Assembly: GCA_905182375.1 (NCBI GenBank)
Contig: CAJJBF010000005.1
Coordinates: forward strand, 163,337 to 227,336
DNA: 64,000 nucleotides
Source of the DNA: Flammeovirgaceae bacterium UBA4465
GTDB lineage: Bacteria; Bacteroidota; Bacteroidia; Cytophagales; Cyclobacteriaceae
Direction of reading: 5' to 3'
This document shows, one piece after another, positions 9,587 through 19,366 of this stretch. The notes below the pieces were generated by a model. It worked only from the letters and a program-made list of their open reading frames with translations. It did not search any database and was not told the origin of the DNA. Position 1 is the first letter of the stretch, and every line of letters starts with the position of its first letter. Made by a program: the position numbers and the translations under genes.

Positions 9587-10216
9587 TCAATCTATCCGCT
9601 TCCTCAAGTCTTCCATAAATTCAACACCAGGATCAACCTTTTCGGTACGGTAGCCTGCATCTTTTTCAAGCCATAAGGGATGGTCCATAAAATCTTGATA
9701 TTCATAATGGCCAATAACGAATTCAATGGGGTACGTTTTCTGAAGATACCTAACCAACATCACATTGGCTTCTAACTGAGCTGGAGTGAGTTTTCCATCT
9801 GCTCCAGGTCCCACGTTTTCAATCCCTATCGCACAATGATTCAATCCAATCACATGACGTGCCATAGTGGTTTCAGGCATTAATCTATAAATAGTCCCGT
9901 CGGTATCTACCAAGAATTGGGAGGATACATTCAATGAACTCGCAGATTGAATATCCGCTCGAGCATTGGGTAAAGTACTGGGATTAAAGGTATTGAAGGT
10001 AGCTTCCATAGTAGGGATTACGGTCCAATGGACCACTACCATACGCGGTAAAATGGTGGGTTTTATTTGTGTTAATCCATAATGTGATGCCAAGTATTCA
10101 AGGGTCAACTCAATGCGTTGCTCATCAAAAGATATCGGCCGATCTATAATTTTAGGTAGGGATGGATCCTGGTAAAAAAGGGATTGCATCAGCAAAAAAG
10201 ATAAAATTATCGGCAT
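9587..10216 (-). CDS. N-acetylmuramoyl-L-alanine amidase (Amidase_2/AmpD-like)
   Basis: A 209-residue protein with a short N-terminal hydrophobic stretch that may act as a signal peptide. The Amidase_2 zinc amidase fold is shown by MVVVHWT (first Zn His), VSSQFLVDTDGTIYRL, and TMARHVIGLNHCAIGIENVG (second Zn His region). VIGHYEYQDFMDHP and KVDPGVEFM give the late His/Asp motifs. It would cut the bond between MurNAc and L-Ala of the stem peptide. It is convergent with the NagZ-NamZ fusion, so all three bonds needed to break down muropeptides are covered by two adjacent genes. Secretion to the periplasm is likely but the signal is weak. Confidence 0.88.
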   Translation of the reverse strand: MPIILSFLLMQSLFYQDPSLPKIIDRPISFDEQRIELTLEYLASHYGLTQIKPTILPRMVVVHWTVIPTMEATFNTFNPSTLPNARADIQSASSLNVSSQFLVDTDGTIYRLMPETTMARHVIGLNHCAIGIENVGPGADGKLTPAQLEANVMLVRYLQKTYPIEFVIGHYEYQDFMDHPLWLEKDAGYRTEKVDPGVEFMEDLRKRID

Positions 10217-10285
10217 TGGGTCAAAAGTCTAGAATGTCTATTGATTAAATTTACCAAAAAAATCGATTCAGACCGCTTTATTTCC

Positions 10286-12772
10286 TTGAAATTCAATCCT
10301 TACGCTACCGACCTTCCCGTTGCCGACATTTTTGATGAAGTAAAGCAACAACTTGATGCCCACACCACCGTGATCGTAAATGCCCCAGCAGGAGCAGGAA
10401 AAAGCACCTTACTCCCTTTGACAATAATGAATGAAGCATGGTTAGCTGGAAAAAAGATTCTTATGCTCGAGCCCAGAAGACTGGCTGCACGCTCCATTGC
10501 CGAGAGAATGTCTGGTCTATTAGACGAACCCATTGGCCGTACGATCGGCTATAGAATTCGTTTTGACACCAAGGTAGGTCAACAAACTAAAATCGAAGTA
10601 CTTACAGAAGGTATTTTGACAAGAATGCTCCACTCAGACAACGAATTGCATGATGTGGGGTTGATTATTTTTGATGAATTCCATGAGCGAAGCATCCATG
10701 CAGACGTTGCCTTGGCGCTTTGTCGAGAGGCGCAGCAAGTCTTGCGGCCAGACTTACGAATCATGATCATGTCGGCGACCTTGGACATGCCCTTATTGGC
10801 TGACTTATTGAAAGCCCCTGTGGTGATCAGTAAGGGTAGACCCTTTGAGGTAGAGCGATTTTATACAGGAGATATAGATGAGCTCATAATGCCAGAAATG
10901 GCCGCATATACCATATCCAAAGCCGTAAAAGTACATCCAGGTGATGTACTGGCTTTTTTTCCTGGCCAAAGAGAAATCCGGAAATGTGAAGAAATATTGA
11001 AATCAAAACTTAGCGGTTTTGAAATTCATCCTCTTTATGGTCAGCTGCCCATTAACGCACAACGAGCCGCCTTATTTCCAGATAAAAATGGACGCCGAAA
11101 AATAGTACTGGCTACCTCCATTGCTGAAACCAGTCTCACTATAGAAGGCATCAAAATTGTCGTTGATACCGGATTTGGTAGAACTTCGCGATTCGATACA
11201 AAATCGGGTCTTTCTCGTTTGGAAACCATCGTCATCTCTAAGGATGCAGCTGATCAACGCTCCGGTCGAGCCGGAAGATTGACTCCAGGTATTTGCTATA
11301 GGATGTGGAGTCTTGCCACGCAAAATCGAATGCAAGCCCATCGAATCCCAGAAATAGAAGCCTCAGATTTAGCCCCATTGGTTTTGGATTTAGCCGCATG
11401 GGGCATCACCGATGCACATCAACTCACCTGGCTAACGCCGCCACCCAAAGGAAGCCTTGCCCAAGCTAATGAACTCTTACATCAGTTAGAGGCGCTGGAG
11501 AAGGGTCGTATTACCCCACTGGGAAAGCGCATTCATCAATTGCCCTGTCATCCTCGTATTGCCCATATGCTGTTATTTGCCGAAGCCAATAATACCTTAG
11601 CCTTGGCGGCAGATATTGCGGCACTTTTAGAAGAAAGAGATCCCTTGACCCGAGAAGTTGGCATAGATCTTAATCTCAGGATTGAGGGACTTAGGAGGTT
11701 TCGATCTCTTAATAATAATGGTCATCGATTTGGACGCATTGATCAAATATCCAAGTCCTACTTACGCCTTTTTGGTAAGGATCAAAGTGCTGAGCCCATA
11801 GATCCTTATGATACCGGTATCCTTATTGCCCAAGCCTATCCTGAGCGTATTGCCTGTGCGCGACCCGGAAATAACGCCCAATTTCAGCTCAGTAATGGCA
11901 GGTATGCTATGGCAGGACATAAAGATGATTTGGCACATGAGCCTTGGCTGGCCGTAGCCCACATGGATGCTCGAGAGGGATTAGGTAAAATATTCCTTGC
12001 CGCTCCTCTCAACCCCAAAGATTTGGCTCCTCTGGTCAAAGAAAAAGAAATCATCACTTGGGATACTGAACACGGGGGATTAATTGCCACTCAGGAACTT
12101 CGTATTGGAAACATCGTATTAAAGTCTACCCCATTGCCTGAGCCAGCGGAAACCGATCTCGTGGCTGCCATTAGCGATGCCATCAAAAAAGAAGGTAAAC
12201 AACTGCTCAACTTTGATGACGACTTTATACAATGGCAAAATCGCATACTAAGTATACGGAAATGGAGACCTGAACTACATTGGCCTGATACCTCAACAAA
12301 TACCCTTTTATTAACCAATAATGAATGGCTCGCCCCATTTCTCATCGGTATCAAAAAACCAGCAGATCTCAAAAAATTAAAGCTGCGTGACATCCTATCC
12401 TATACCCTAAGCAAAACACAACAAGACCTGCTTCAGAAACTTGCACCTCCCAGTATCCTTGTACCCAGTGGTGCAACAATCAAGTTGGCCTATCTTCCCT
12501 CCGGAGCACCTCCCATTCTAGCGGTAAGATTACAAGAACTTTTTGGATGGAAGAAAAGTCCAACCATCAATGAAGGATTGATAAAAGTAGTATTGCATTT
12601 ATTATCTCCCGGTTTCAAACCCGTCCAAGTCACTACTGATCTCATGAGTTTTTGGGAACATACTTATTTTGAAGTTCGTAAAGAACTCAAAAGGCGCTAC
12701 CCGAAACACAGTTGGCCCGATGACCCTATGTCCGAAACAGCGATAAGAGGTGCCCTACCTAGAAAAAAATAA
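10286..12772 (+). CDS. hrpB: ATP-dependent helicase HrpB
   Basis: DEAH-box RNA helicase-type protein of about 828 residues. Motif I is PAGAGKSTLLP, motif II is DEFHER, motif III is MSATLD, and motif VI is the SGRAGRLTPG loop, as in HrpB. The C-terminal HrpB-specific domain is complete, ending WPDDPMSETAIRGALPRKK. The frame is open from a TTG at 10241, but family members begin directly with a FNPY-TDLPV motif. The TTG at 10286 gives M-KFNPYATDLPV and is therefore the better start. Bacterial HrpB is widespread but its cellular role is poorly defined. It is divergent from the amidase gene with very little intergenic space and ends at the 3' end of the next, convergent gene. Confidence 0.93.
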   Translation: MKFNPYATDLPVADIFDEVKQQLDAHTTVIVNAPAGAGKSTLLPLTIMNEAWLAGKKILMLEPRRLAARSIAERMSGLLDEPIGRTIGYRIRFDTKVGQQTKIEVLTEGILTRMLHSDNELHDVGLIIFDEFHERSIHADVALALCREAQQVLRPDLRIMIMSATLDMPLLADLLKAPVVISKGRPFEVERFYTGDIDELIMPEMAAYTISKAVKVHPGDVLAFFPGQREIRKCEEILKSKLSGFEIHPLYGQLPINAQRAALFPDKNGRRKIVLATSIAETSLTIEGIKIVVDTGFGRTSRFDTKSGLSRLETIVISKDAADQRSGRAGRLTPGICYRMWSLATQNRMQAHRIPEIEASDLAPLVLDLAAWGITDAHQLTWLTPPPKGSLAQANELLHQLEALEKGRITPLGKRIHQLPCHPRIAHMLLFAEANNTLALAADIAALLEERDPLTREVGIDLNLRIEGLRRFRSLNNNGHRFGRIDQISKSYLRLFGKDQSAEPIDPYDTGILIAQAYPERIACARPGNNAQFQLSNGRYAMAGHKDDLAHEPWLAVAHMDAREGLGKIFLAAPLNPKDLAPLVKEKEIITWDTEHGGLIATQELRIGNIVLKSTPLPEPAETDLVAAISDAIKKEGKQLLNFDDDFIQWQNRILSIRKWRPELHWPDTSTNTLLLTNNEWLAPFLIGIKKPADLKKLKLRDILSYTLSKTQQDLLQKLAPPSILVPSGATIKLAYLPSGAPPILAVRLQELFGWKKSPTINEGLIKVVLHLLSPGFKPVQVTTDLMSFWEHTYFEVRKELKRRYPKHSWPDDPMSETAIRGALPRKK

Positions 12773-13141
12773 TTATTTCTTGTCCTTGGACTTCTTCATC
12801 TCTACATGGAGGGCCTTGGCCAGTCTAGGAAACAATTCGAACACCCGTCTCAAGGCGTGTATGTTTCTTGTTTTTAATTGGAAGGGATCGTCGTCTTCAT
12901 CTTGCCAAGAAATCGTAATGATAGCATTGCGTACCTCTATGGGATGGTGATGAGTGATTTGCTTCACCAACTCATACGAACTTAACAAGGCCTCCTCATA
13001 GCTACTCGCCTCCTGTGGGATTCCGTTACTTAATTGGAGGTATTTTATCTTGTTTTGATGAAAAACACGTAAATAATGATACTGATCATCTAGGCTTCTG
13101 CCGCGCAACTTAATCTTATAATAACCAGATTCAATTTTCAT
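12773..13141 (-). CDS. Hypothetical protein, 122 aa
   Basis: A small charged, soluble protein with a basic C-terminal helix (MKKSKDKK). The middle (AIITISWQDEDDDPFQLKTRN) is strongly acidic. I do not recognise a family. It abuts the hrpB stop codon in convergent orientation with no space between. ORF integrity and lack of a competing frame support a real gene. Confidence 0.6.
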   Translation of the reverse strand: MKIESGYYKIKLRGRSLDDQYHYLRVFHQNKIKYLQLSNGIPQEASSYEEALLSSYELVKQITHHHPIEVRNAIITISWQDEDDDPFQLKTRNIHALRRVFELFPRLAKALHVEMKKSKDKK

Positions 13142-13268
13142 TATGCTAATTTAAATAGTAAATACTAATTTAATTAGCCTTTGTCTGTGTATTTTAAAAT
13201 TTAATGATCATTACCTGAATTCAGTTACCTAATCTCACTGAGCCTTACCTCATCAAGACCCAAATACC

Positions 13269-15471
13269 TCAATGAACCTGAAGCAATTTTGAACGATACT
13301 CACCCTTTTCATCTATCAGCGATACTACATATGAACCCCTTGATAATGAGGCCATCTTGAAAATATAAGTAGCCGCCTTCTGATGCTCGATAGGCCGATC
13401 TATAATGACTGATCCCATGAGATCCGTAATTTGAAGTTGGACCACGGGCCTATCTGAAATCACTTTAAATACGTTCCCTTCGCTTACCGGATTGGGATAA
13501 ATCTTAAAATTCTCGCCCTTTGATAGATTCAGAAGCTCTTCGGAGTTAAACAAAGAGGTTGACAATGCGTAAGCCGCTTCACCTACTTGAGCACCGATCA
13601 AACGTCCAGGTAGATCATCCATTGGGGGGTGAATACCTCCATAAATTCTAGATAAACCACATTGATCTGCAGCATCTATATATTTCGCCCATTGTAAGGT
13701 TATGTCTTGACTGGGGCCCCTTTCAAACTTTAAAAATTCATCTTTTTTTGCTAAGTAAGCACCCATTCCTCCTGGAAAATAAGGATCCCCCGTAAGTAAG
13801 GTTAATACAGTAGCGGCCGCCCTAGAATAAGTCGAATGCCCTGAAATATAACCTGCAAAGGGTGGAGTGACGAATGACGGTCGCTGATATGGCCACCAAT
13901 TTTTTGCCAATACCCAACCCACGCCTGCTACATCTTGGGTCACCTCCTGAATTTCATCATGGCCTTTCCAACTATATAATTTAATGGCCCCGATGTTTTC
14001 ACCATTCAGTCCAACCAATGCATCTCCAGCTTCTACTTGTGCGATCAAGCCTTCAACCAAAGGCATACCATCGACATGATAATTGATTCCTTCAGGTAAG
14101 GATGATTGTCCTAAACTAGCCATATATCTTAAAGCTGAAATAGGTCGAATAAAATCATAATAACCCTTGATCGACCAAGCAGCAATGGCTGCATCATGCA
14201 TGGCACCTCCCAATATAAAATAAGCTTTTGCATCCCACTCCAAAGCCGTCAATGGCGCACCTTCTCCCTCCAATTTTCTATCAAATAAAGGATGATCCAT
14301 CACGTCATTCATTATTTTAAACCAATGACCTGGTGGTGTTTCTGAATCAGGACCATCTGCCCAAAACTCGGATAAAACACGAGTATAATCACCTCTAGGT
14401 ACTATTTGCACATCATACGACTGATCAGTTATAGGGTTTAATACATAGCCCTCACTCCCATCTCCACCATTAAAAAAATCATAGAATTCTTTAACTTCTT
14501 CTCTATTTTTAGGAAAATCAGCTAGGTCTAAATTACCCAATGTATTGGGGGAAATATCTATCAAAATTGAATCCACTATATCCAAGTGCGAAGACCAGGA
14601 GGCTACCAAACTAAAATTCCATTTGTAATCAACTGAACCTTGGACATCCCCAGGCACCAACAATGACGGTGCTCCAGGATCATGATAAATAGAATATTCA
14701 AATCCATCTCTTTCTGCTATAGAAGAATTTTTTAAAGCAAAAGGGATCACACTTCCCCATTCTGCACCCAGAAAACTGGGTGACCCTACGATCAAATTGC
14801 CCGATTGATCTATGAACTGATCAAAACCAAGAGGCTGCCACCTATTAGGATCATTCAAGGAAATGCTACTATCCCGTTGACTCAAGATCAAAGGATCATT
14901 GACTGGGCTATAGAATAAGTTTTGATAATCTTGATTCTCATTAGAACCATCCTGAAGCCCATATAATATGATTTGTTCGGCCAGATAATTTCCTAAAGCC
15001 GCAGGTCCCTCATTCAAATAATCTTGACTTATCAAATAAATATCATGACCCAATTCCATCATTAAATCATCTGCAAGTTGCTTTACTTCAGTTGCTCCAG
15101 GGCTGTACCTAAATCTGTGACTGATCAATCGGTAAGCCACGTAGCTCATTGCCGTCTCTTGGGCTACCTCAATGGCTTCAGACCAATGTGTAACCTTCCT
15201 CGAAAGAAAAATAATATTGACCTCGTGTTTTGTTTAAAAAATAGGGTTCTGCTTTTGGGTCATGTACGGCCCATGCATCGTACATACCTGCAGAAACATG
15301 AAACAGATTCCTTGCATGTACAGTAGGCCGGGCATAATCATTTCGAATGGATGCAAGCAATACCTCGTTCCAAGATCTTGCCACCGAAACATCCTGCTGC
15401 GCCAGAACAATTGCGGGCAGCAATAACAGAAAAAAAATAAATTTGAATTTGGAGCACATTACAGCTCTCAA
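13269..15471 (-). pseudogene. Vanadium-dependent haloperoxidase-type PAP2 protein with T9SS sorting tail, split by a frameshift
   Basis: Two minus-strand frames make one ~720-residue protein. The 15178-15471 part carries a signal peptide (FFLLLLPAIVLAQ) and the family N-terminus ARSWNEVLLASIRND. The 13269-~15190 part continues with SEAIEVAQETAMSYVAYR after a one-base change of frame near 15180-15195. It contains the PAP2/vanadate-binding motifs: YISGHSTYSRAAA with the catalytic His, and a late RIYGGIHPPMDDLPGR with the vanadate-ligand His. The last ~75 residues (IYPNP..., GSYVVSLIDEKGEY) are a type A type IX secretion sorting domain, so the enzyme is exported to the surface. If the frameshift is real the gene is dead. 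Everything else is well preserved, so a sequence error is possible. Confidence 0.85.
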
Positions 15472-15559
15472 AATTACAAATTCCTACAAGGATTATAAAA
15501 TTTAAGCCGGTTTAATCAACTCAATAAATACTTATATAATAAGCACATGGGAGTATCGG

Positions 15560-17422
15560 TCAATTTAACTCAATAATCATAGCAGATAAAGGATCCAATT
15601 GAAGCGCTCTTGAAAAATCTACCATTTGATTTGAAATAATATCTACGCCCTGATCGTCCGGTTGGATCATCTCGCCAAACCTGGAAAACTCTAGACCTTT
15701 GGCCGTTTTATTTTTGTTCAAAATAATCATGACCTTATCTTTTTCAGTATATCTGAAAAATACATAAACCCCTTCTTTTGGATTATAATGCATCAATTCA
15801 CCTTTATGAATCGCCTCATTCCCTTTTCTCCAATTCAATATTTTCTTCATATATTGTTGAGCTTCCAACTGCTGAGTCGTCAAGCCATCACCCGTGAATC
15901 CATTGACCTGATCTCCTTCCCAGCCTCCTGGGAAATCTGAACGAATCAATCCATGATCTTCACTTCCTGGATTACTCATTAAAATTTCTGTACCATAATA
16001 AAATTGTGGAATACCCCTTATAGTAGCATAATAAGCAATCCCTAATTTAAACAAATCAAAATTTTCATGGACTTGTGTGAAAAATCGACTCATATCATGA
16101 TTGTCTGGAAATACCACCAGATTGTCTAGATCTGGGTATATGAAATCCAAAGCCAGCATGGCATAGGCCTCTCTCCACATATTTCTCTCTTCATTTTCGT
16201 TTAAAGATTTGATGAAGGCTGCTTGCAAAGGAAAGTCCATGACACTAGGTAGGCAGGAAACATGACCCGTAGCATTTTCCTTACCTTTTTGCCAATGAGC
16301 GACAATGGCGGGCTGCGTATTCCACTCTTCCCCCACTACATTGAAGTTAGGATACTCATTCAATACACCACAAGACCATTCTTGTAAGTAGTCCATATCG
16401 GGATAGGGATACGTATCCATCCTGATACCCATCAGATCCGCATATTCAATCCACCAAATGGCATTTTGGAGTAAATAAATAGCCATGTATTGATTCCGCT
16501 GATTTAAATCCGGCATAGTAGGAACAAACCATCCATCCACAAATTCTTTCAAATCAATATTAGATTTATGGGGGTCTTGTACAACGGGTTTGGTATGTGT
16601 TGTAATATGATAAGCTCCGTTTTTAAACTCTTCTTGATAATTTACCCAATCGTCCATAGGAAAATCTTTCATCCACCAATGTTCCGAACCCGAATGATTG
16701 ATGATCATATCCATGATGATTCCCACACCTTTCTCTTTTGCTTGCTGGGAAAATGCCCTAAATTCTTCATTGTCTCCATAACGTGGATCTACCTTATAAA
16801 AATCAGTAGTTGAATAGCCATGATAAGAATAATGTGCCATATTATTTTCCAAAATTGGATTGAGCCAAATTGCCGTAAATCCCATTTCATCAATATAGTC
16901 CAGATGATCCACCATTCCCTTGACATCTCCACCATGACGTCCACCCTTGAGGCCACGATTTAATTTTTCTTTTAATTCAGGCATTTCATCATTGGAGGGA
17001 TTGCCGTTGGCAAAGCGATCGGGGGTAATGAGATACAATACGTCACTGGAATTAAACCCTTGACGAAGGGCTGAATTTTCCCTTCTTTCCTTTAATTCAT
17101 AAGCATAGGTTTGGACCACCTTGTTACCTCTGCTAAATTTAATTTCAAAAGTCCCAGGTACAACATCCTGAGCTAATTTAAGATCTAGAAACAAATAGTT
17201 TGGATTCTTAACTGGGGTAGATTTAATTATGGACACGCCTGGGTAATCAATATGTGGGTTTAATATCGAAATATCACTCCCGTAAATCATCAACTGGAGT
17301 TGTTGATTTACCATACCCGCCCACCAAAAAGGAGGTTCAACTCTACTTAGTTCTTGCGCACTGCTCATTAAAGGTGACAAAGCAAAAACGGAAAGGAGTA
17401 AAATACTTCGTAAATGAATCAT
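15560..17422 (-). CDS. GH13 alpha-amylase/neopullulanase-type glycosidase, exported
   Basis: A SusA/cyclomaltodextrinase-like enzyme of about 620 residues. The frame opens at 17509, but the Met codon at 17422 begins a proper signal peptide (IHLRSILLLSVFALSPLMSSAQ region) and is preferred. An N-terminal beta-sandwich domain precedes the barrel. GH13 motifs are DMIINHSG (region I), GIRMDTYPYPD with the nucleophile Asp (II), VVGEEWN with the acid/base Glu (III) and FPDNHDMSR (IV). A C-terminal strand domain ends the protein. It hydrolyses alpha-glucans or cyclodextrins, probably in the periplasm. It is divergent from a LacI-type regulator, and a LacI operator-like site lies ~108 bases upstream of the chosen start, so sugar-responsive repression is likely. 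Confidence 0.92.
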   Translation of the reverse strand: MIHLRSILLLSVFALSPLMSSAQELSRVEPPFWWAGMVNQQLQLMIYGSDISILNPHIDYPGVSIIKSTPVKNPNYLFLDLKLAQDVVPGTFEIKFSRGNKVVQTYAYELKERRENSALRQGFNSSDVLYLITPDRFANGNPSNDEMPELKEKLNRGLKGGRHGGDVKGMVDHLDYIDEMGFTAIWLNPILENNMAHYSYHGYSTTDFYKVDPRYGDNEEFRAFSQQAKEKGVGIIMDMIINHSGSEHWWMKDFPMDDWVNYQEEFKNGAYHITTHTKPVVQDPHKSNIDLKEFVDGWFVPTMPDLNQRNQYMAIYLLQNAIWWIEYADLMGIRMDTYPYPDMDYLQEWSCGVLNEYPNFNVVGEEWNTQPAIVAHWQKGKENATGHVSCLPSVMDFPLQAAFIKSLNENEERNMWREAYAMLALDFIYPDLDNLVVFPDNHDMSRFFTQVHENFDLFKLGIAYYATIRGIPQFYYGTEILMSNPGSEDHGLIRSDFPGGWEGDQVNGFTGDGLTTQQLEAQQYMKKILNWRKGNEAIHKGELMHYNPKEGVYVFFRYTEKDKVMIILNKNKTAKGLEFSRFGEMIQPDDQGVDIISNQMVDFSRALQLDPLSAMIIELN

Positions 17423-17529
17423 ATAAATAAGTGAGATAATAAGAGAAAAACTAAGGATTATCATCCTTAGTTTTTTAAATTTAAAACAAATTAATGCATT
17501 GATAATCATGCTAATTCATATTTATTATC

Positions 17530-17541
17530 GCAATCGGTTGC
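17530..17541. promoter_or_regulatory. LacI-family operator-like palindrome
   Basis: The 12-mer GCAATCGGTTGC fits the LacI-family operator pattern GCAANCGNTTGC exactly, with a central CG and perfect outer arms. It sits between the divergent GH13 gene and the LacI-type gene at 17718. It most probably binds that regulator. This is seen in the sequence; occupancy is inferred. Confidence 0.75.
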
Positions 17542-17639
17542 ATAATCATACTTTTTGGGATGGGCTTGTTAGAAAGTTGTTTTTTTGATAGAAATCCGTT
17601 TTTTTTATTTCTCTAGTATTCCGTATGATTGATATCGAT

Positions 17640-17647
17640 TACCTTTG
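17640..17647 (+). promoter_or_regulatory. Bacteroidota -7 promoter element for the LacI-type gene
   Basis: TACCTTTG matches the Bacteroidota -7 consensus TAnnTTTG, about 70 bases upstream of the ATG at 17718. No exact -33 TTTG is present. A degenerate second operator-like sequence with a central CG (GATATCGATTAC, 17631-17642) overlaps it, which would suit autoregulation. Confidence 0.5.
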
Positions 17648-17717
17648 TTAGGTTATGTTCTCAACCTCATGCTTTATGTGCCTAATGCCTCTTTAAACCA
17701 TGCAGCGATAAATCTTA

Positions 17718-18737
17718 ATGAAACAAGCAGTCACCTTAAAAGATTTAGCTCGAGAATTGAACATTGCGACCAGTACCGTTTCGCGAGCCCTTAAGGACAA
17801 TCCTGAAATCAGTGCAGTAACCAGAGCTCGCGTAAAAAAATTAGCAAAAGAACTCAATTATGAACCCAATGCCCTAGCCCTAAGTTTAAGGCATAGTAAA
17901 ACCAATACGATTGGCGTGATTTTACCAGAACTGGTGCATTTTTTCTTTTCCACAGTCATCAGTGGTATTGAAGATATCGCTTATTCCAATGGTTATAATA
18001 TTATCATTTGCCAATCCAATGAAAATATTGATCGTGAAATACTCGATAGTAAAGCATTGTTCAATCACAGGGTAGACGGTATCTTGGCCTGTGTCTCTAA
18101 AAACACCAATCATTATGATCATTTCATCGCGATTCAAGATAAAGGCATACCTATTGTGTTTTTTGATCGTGATGTACCCATTGATGCCAGTAAAATTCTT
18201 TCAAACGATTTTGAAGGTGGCTACAATGCAACCAAACATTTAATTGAATCAGGAAAAACAAATTTAATCCATCTCTCGGGTCCAGAAGGGCTTATGTTGA
18301 GCGAGCAACGTACGCGTGGATTTGTTCAAGCTCATCGAGATTTAGGTATTCCTTTTAGTCGAGAAAAAATATTGCGTTGTGGAGATGGGGATGTTGAAGA
18401 GAGCTTCAAAATCATTCAAAATGCCTTGCAAAAAGGCATGAAATTCGACGGAATATTTGCCGTTAACGACATCGCTGCAGTAGGAGCTTTACAAGCGCTA
18501 CAAGCAGCCCATATATCTGTCCCCCAAGAAGTTGCCATCATAGGTTATTCTGATTGGCAATTTTCCTCTTTTATCTCACCTACACTGACTACAATTAAGC
18601 AAAATGGAAATGATATGGGAAAAAAAGCTGCCGAGTTATTATTGGAGGAAATTCATTCTAAAGATACATTTATAGAGCCGAAGTCTATTACGCTACCTAC
18701 CGAAATAATATTGAGAGGAACCACCTTAAATAAATAA
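17718..18737 (+). CDS. LacI-family transcriptional regulator
   Basis: A 339-residue repressor. The N-terminal LacI HTH spans residues ~5-25 (TLKDLARELNIATSTVSRAL), followed by the hinge ELNYEPNALALSLR and a periplasmic-binding-protein-like effector domain (TNTIGVILPELVHFFFS to the end). Full family length and intact motifs. It is divergent from the GH13 glycosidase, with a GCAANCGNTTGC operator between them, so control of alpha-glucan use in response to a sugar is the natural reading. The effector is not known. Confidence 0.93.
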   Translation: MKQAVTLKDLARELNIATSTVSRALKDNPEISAVTRARVKKLAKELNYEPNALALSLRHSKTNTIGVILPELVHFFFSTVISGIEDIAYSNGYNIIICQSNENIDREILDSKALFNHRVDGILACVSKNTNHYDHFIAIQDKGIPIVFFDRDVPIDASKILSNDFEGGYNATKHLIESGKTNLIHLSGPEGLMLSEQRTRGFVQAHRDLGIPFSREKILRCGDGDVEESFKIIQNALQKGMKFDGIFAVNDIAAVGALQALQAAHISVPQEVAIIGYSDWQFSSFISPTLTTIKQNGNDMGKKAAELLLEEIHSKDTFIEPKSITLPTEIILRGTTLNK

Positions 18738-18835
18738 GGAAAACAATAATGAGTCCCCATTGTTTTAAGACAATGAAACCCCTTCGAGAACTGAAAACAA
18801 CCCTAAAACAAATAATGTTTTCTATCTTCGTGAAT

Positions 18836-19366
18836 ATGTATTTTCGCTTACTCATTATTGGTTTGTTTTTTTACTCTTGTACCCCTAGAATCATCCAATA
18901 TCGAAATGAGAAAGCAGACTTTGTCAATTACCATAGTTTTTATATTTTAAATTCTAAATCTGATCATCTCAGTGCGGTTGAAGCCGATGAGGTAAATAAT
19001 CGCATTGAACCCTTTATTCTTGATGAAATGAAGCGAAGGGGCTATATAGTAGACGCAGAAAATCCTGATGTAATCCTAAGGTTTGAAATCATTTATGGCT
19101 CTGAAAATACGAGAAATTCGAACCAAGGGAGCTTTAATATTACCTATTACCCCAAGGTCAGTAATAATATAGTAGGAGCCGTACTGATTGAATTGGTAGA
19201 TAACAGTACCAAAAAGTTGATCTGGCAATCAAGTATCGACGCCAATCAGACCATGAAAAAAAGAAAAGAAAAAGATCCATTGAAAAAAATAGTGATCCAT
19301 CTTTTCAACACCTATTTATACCAAGCAGGTAATCCAATTCCAGACGAGCAATTAAAAATCAAATGA
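18836..19366 (+). CDS. DUF4136 lipoprotein
   Basis: The ORF opens at 18749, but the ATG at 18836 starts a good lipoprotein signal (YFRLLIIGLFFYSC, Cys at residue ~15). It leaves a ~160-residue mature protein with the DUF4136 pattern: YHSFYIL, then a helix with DEMKRRGYIVDAENPDVILRF, and GAVLIELVDNSTKKLIWQSS. The function of this outer-membrane-associated family is unknown. The stop codon overlaps the ATG of the nhaC-like gene (ATGA), so the two are co-translated. Confidence 0.8.
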   Translation: MYFRLLIIGLFFYSCTPRIIQYRNEKADFVNYHSFYILNSKSDHLSAVEADEVNNRIEPFILDEMKRRGYIVDAENPDVILRFEIIYGSENTRNSNQGSFNITYYPKVSNNIVGAVLIELVDNSTKKLIWQSSIDANQTMKKRKEKDPLKKIVIHLFNTYLYQAGNPIPDEQLKIK

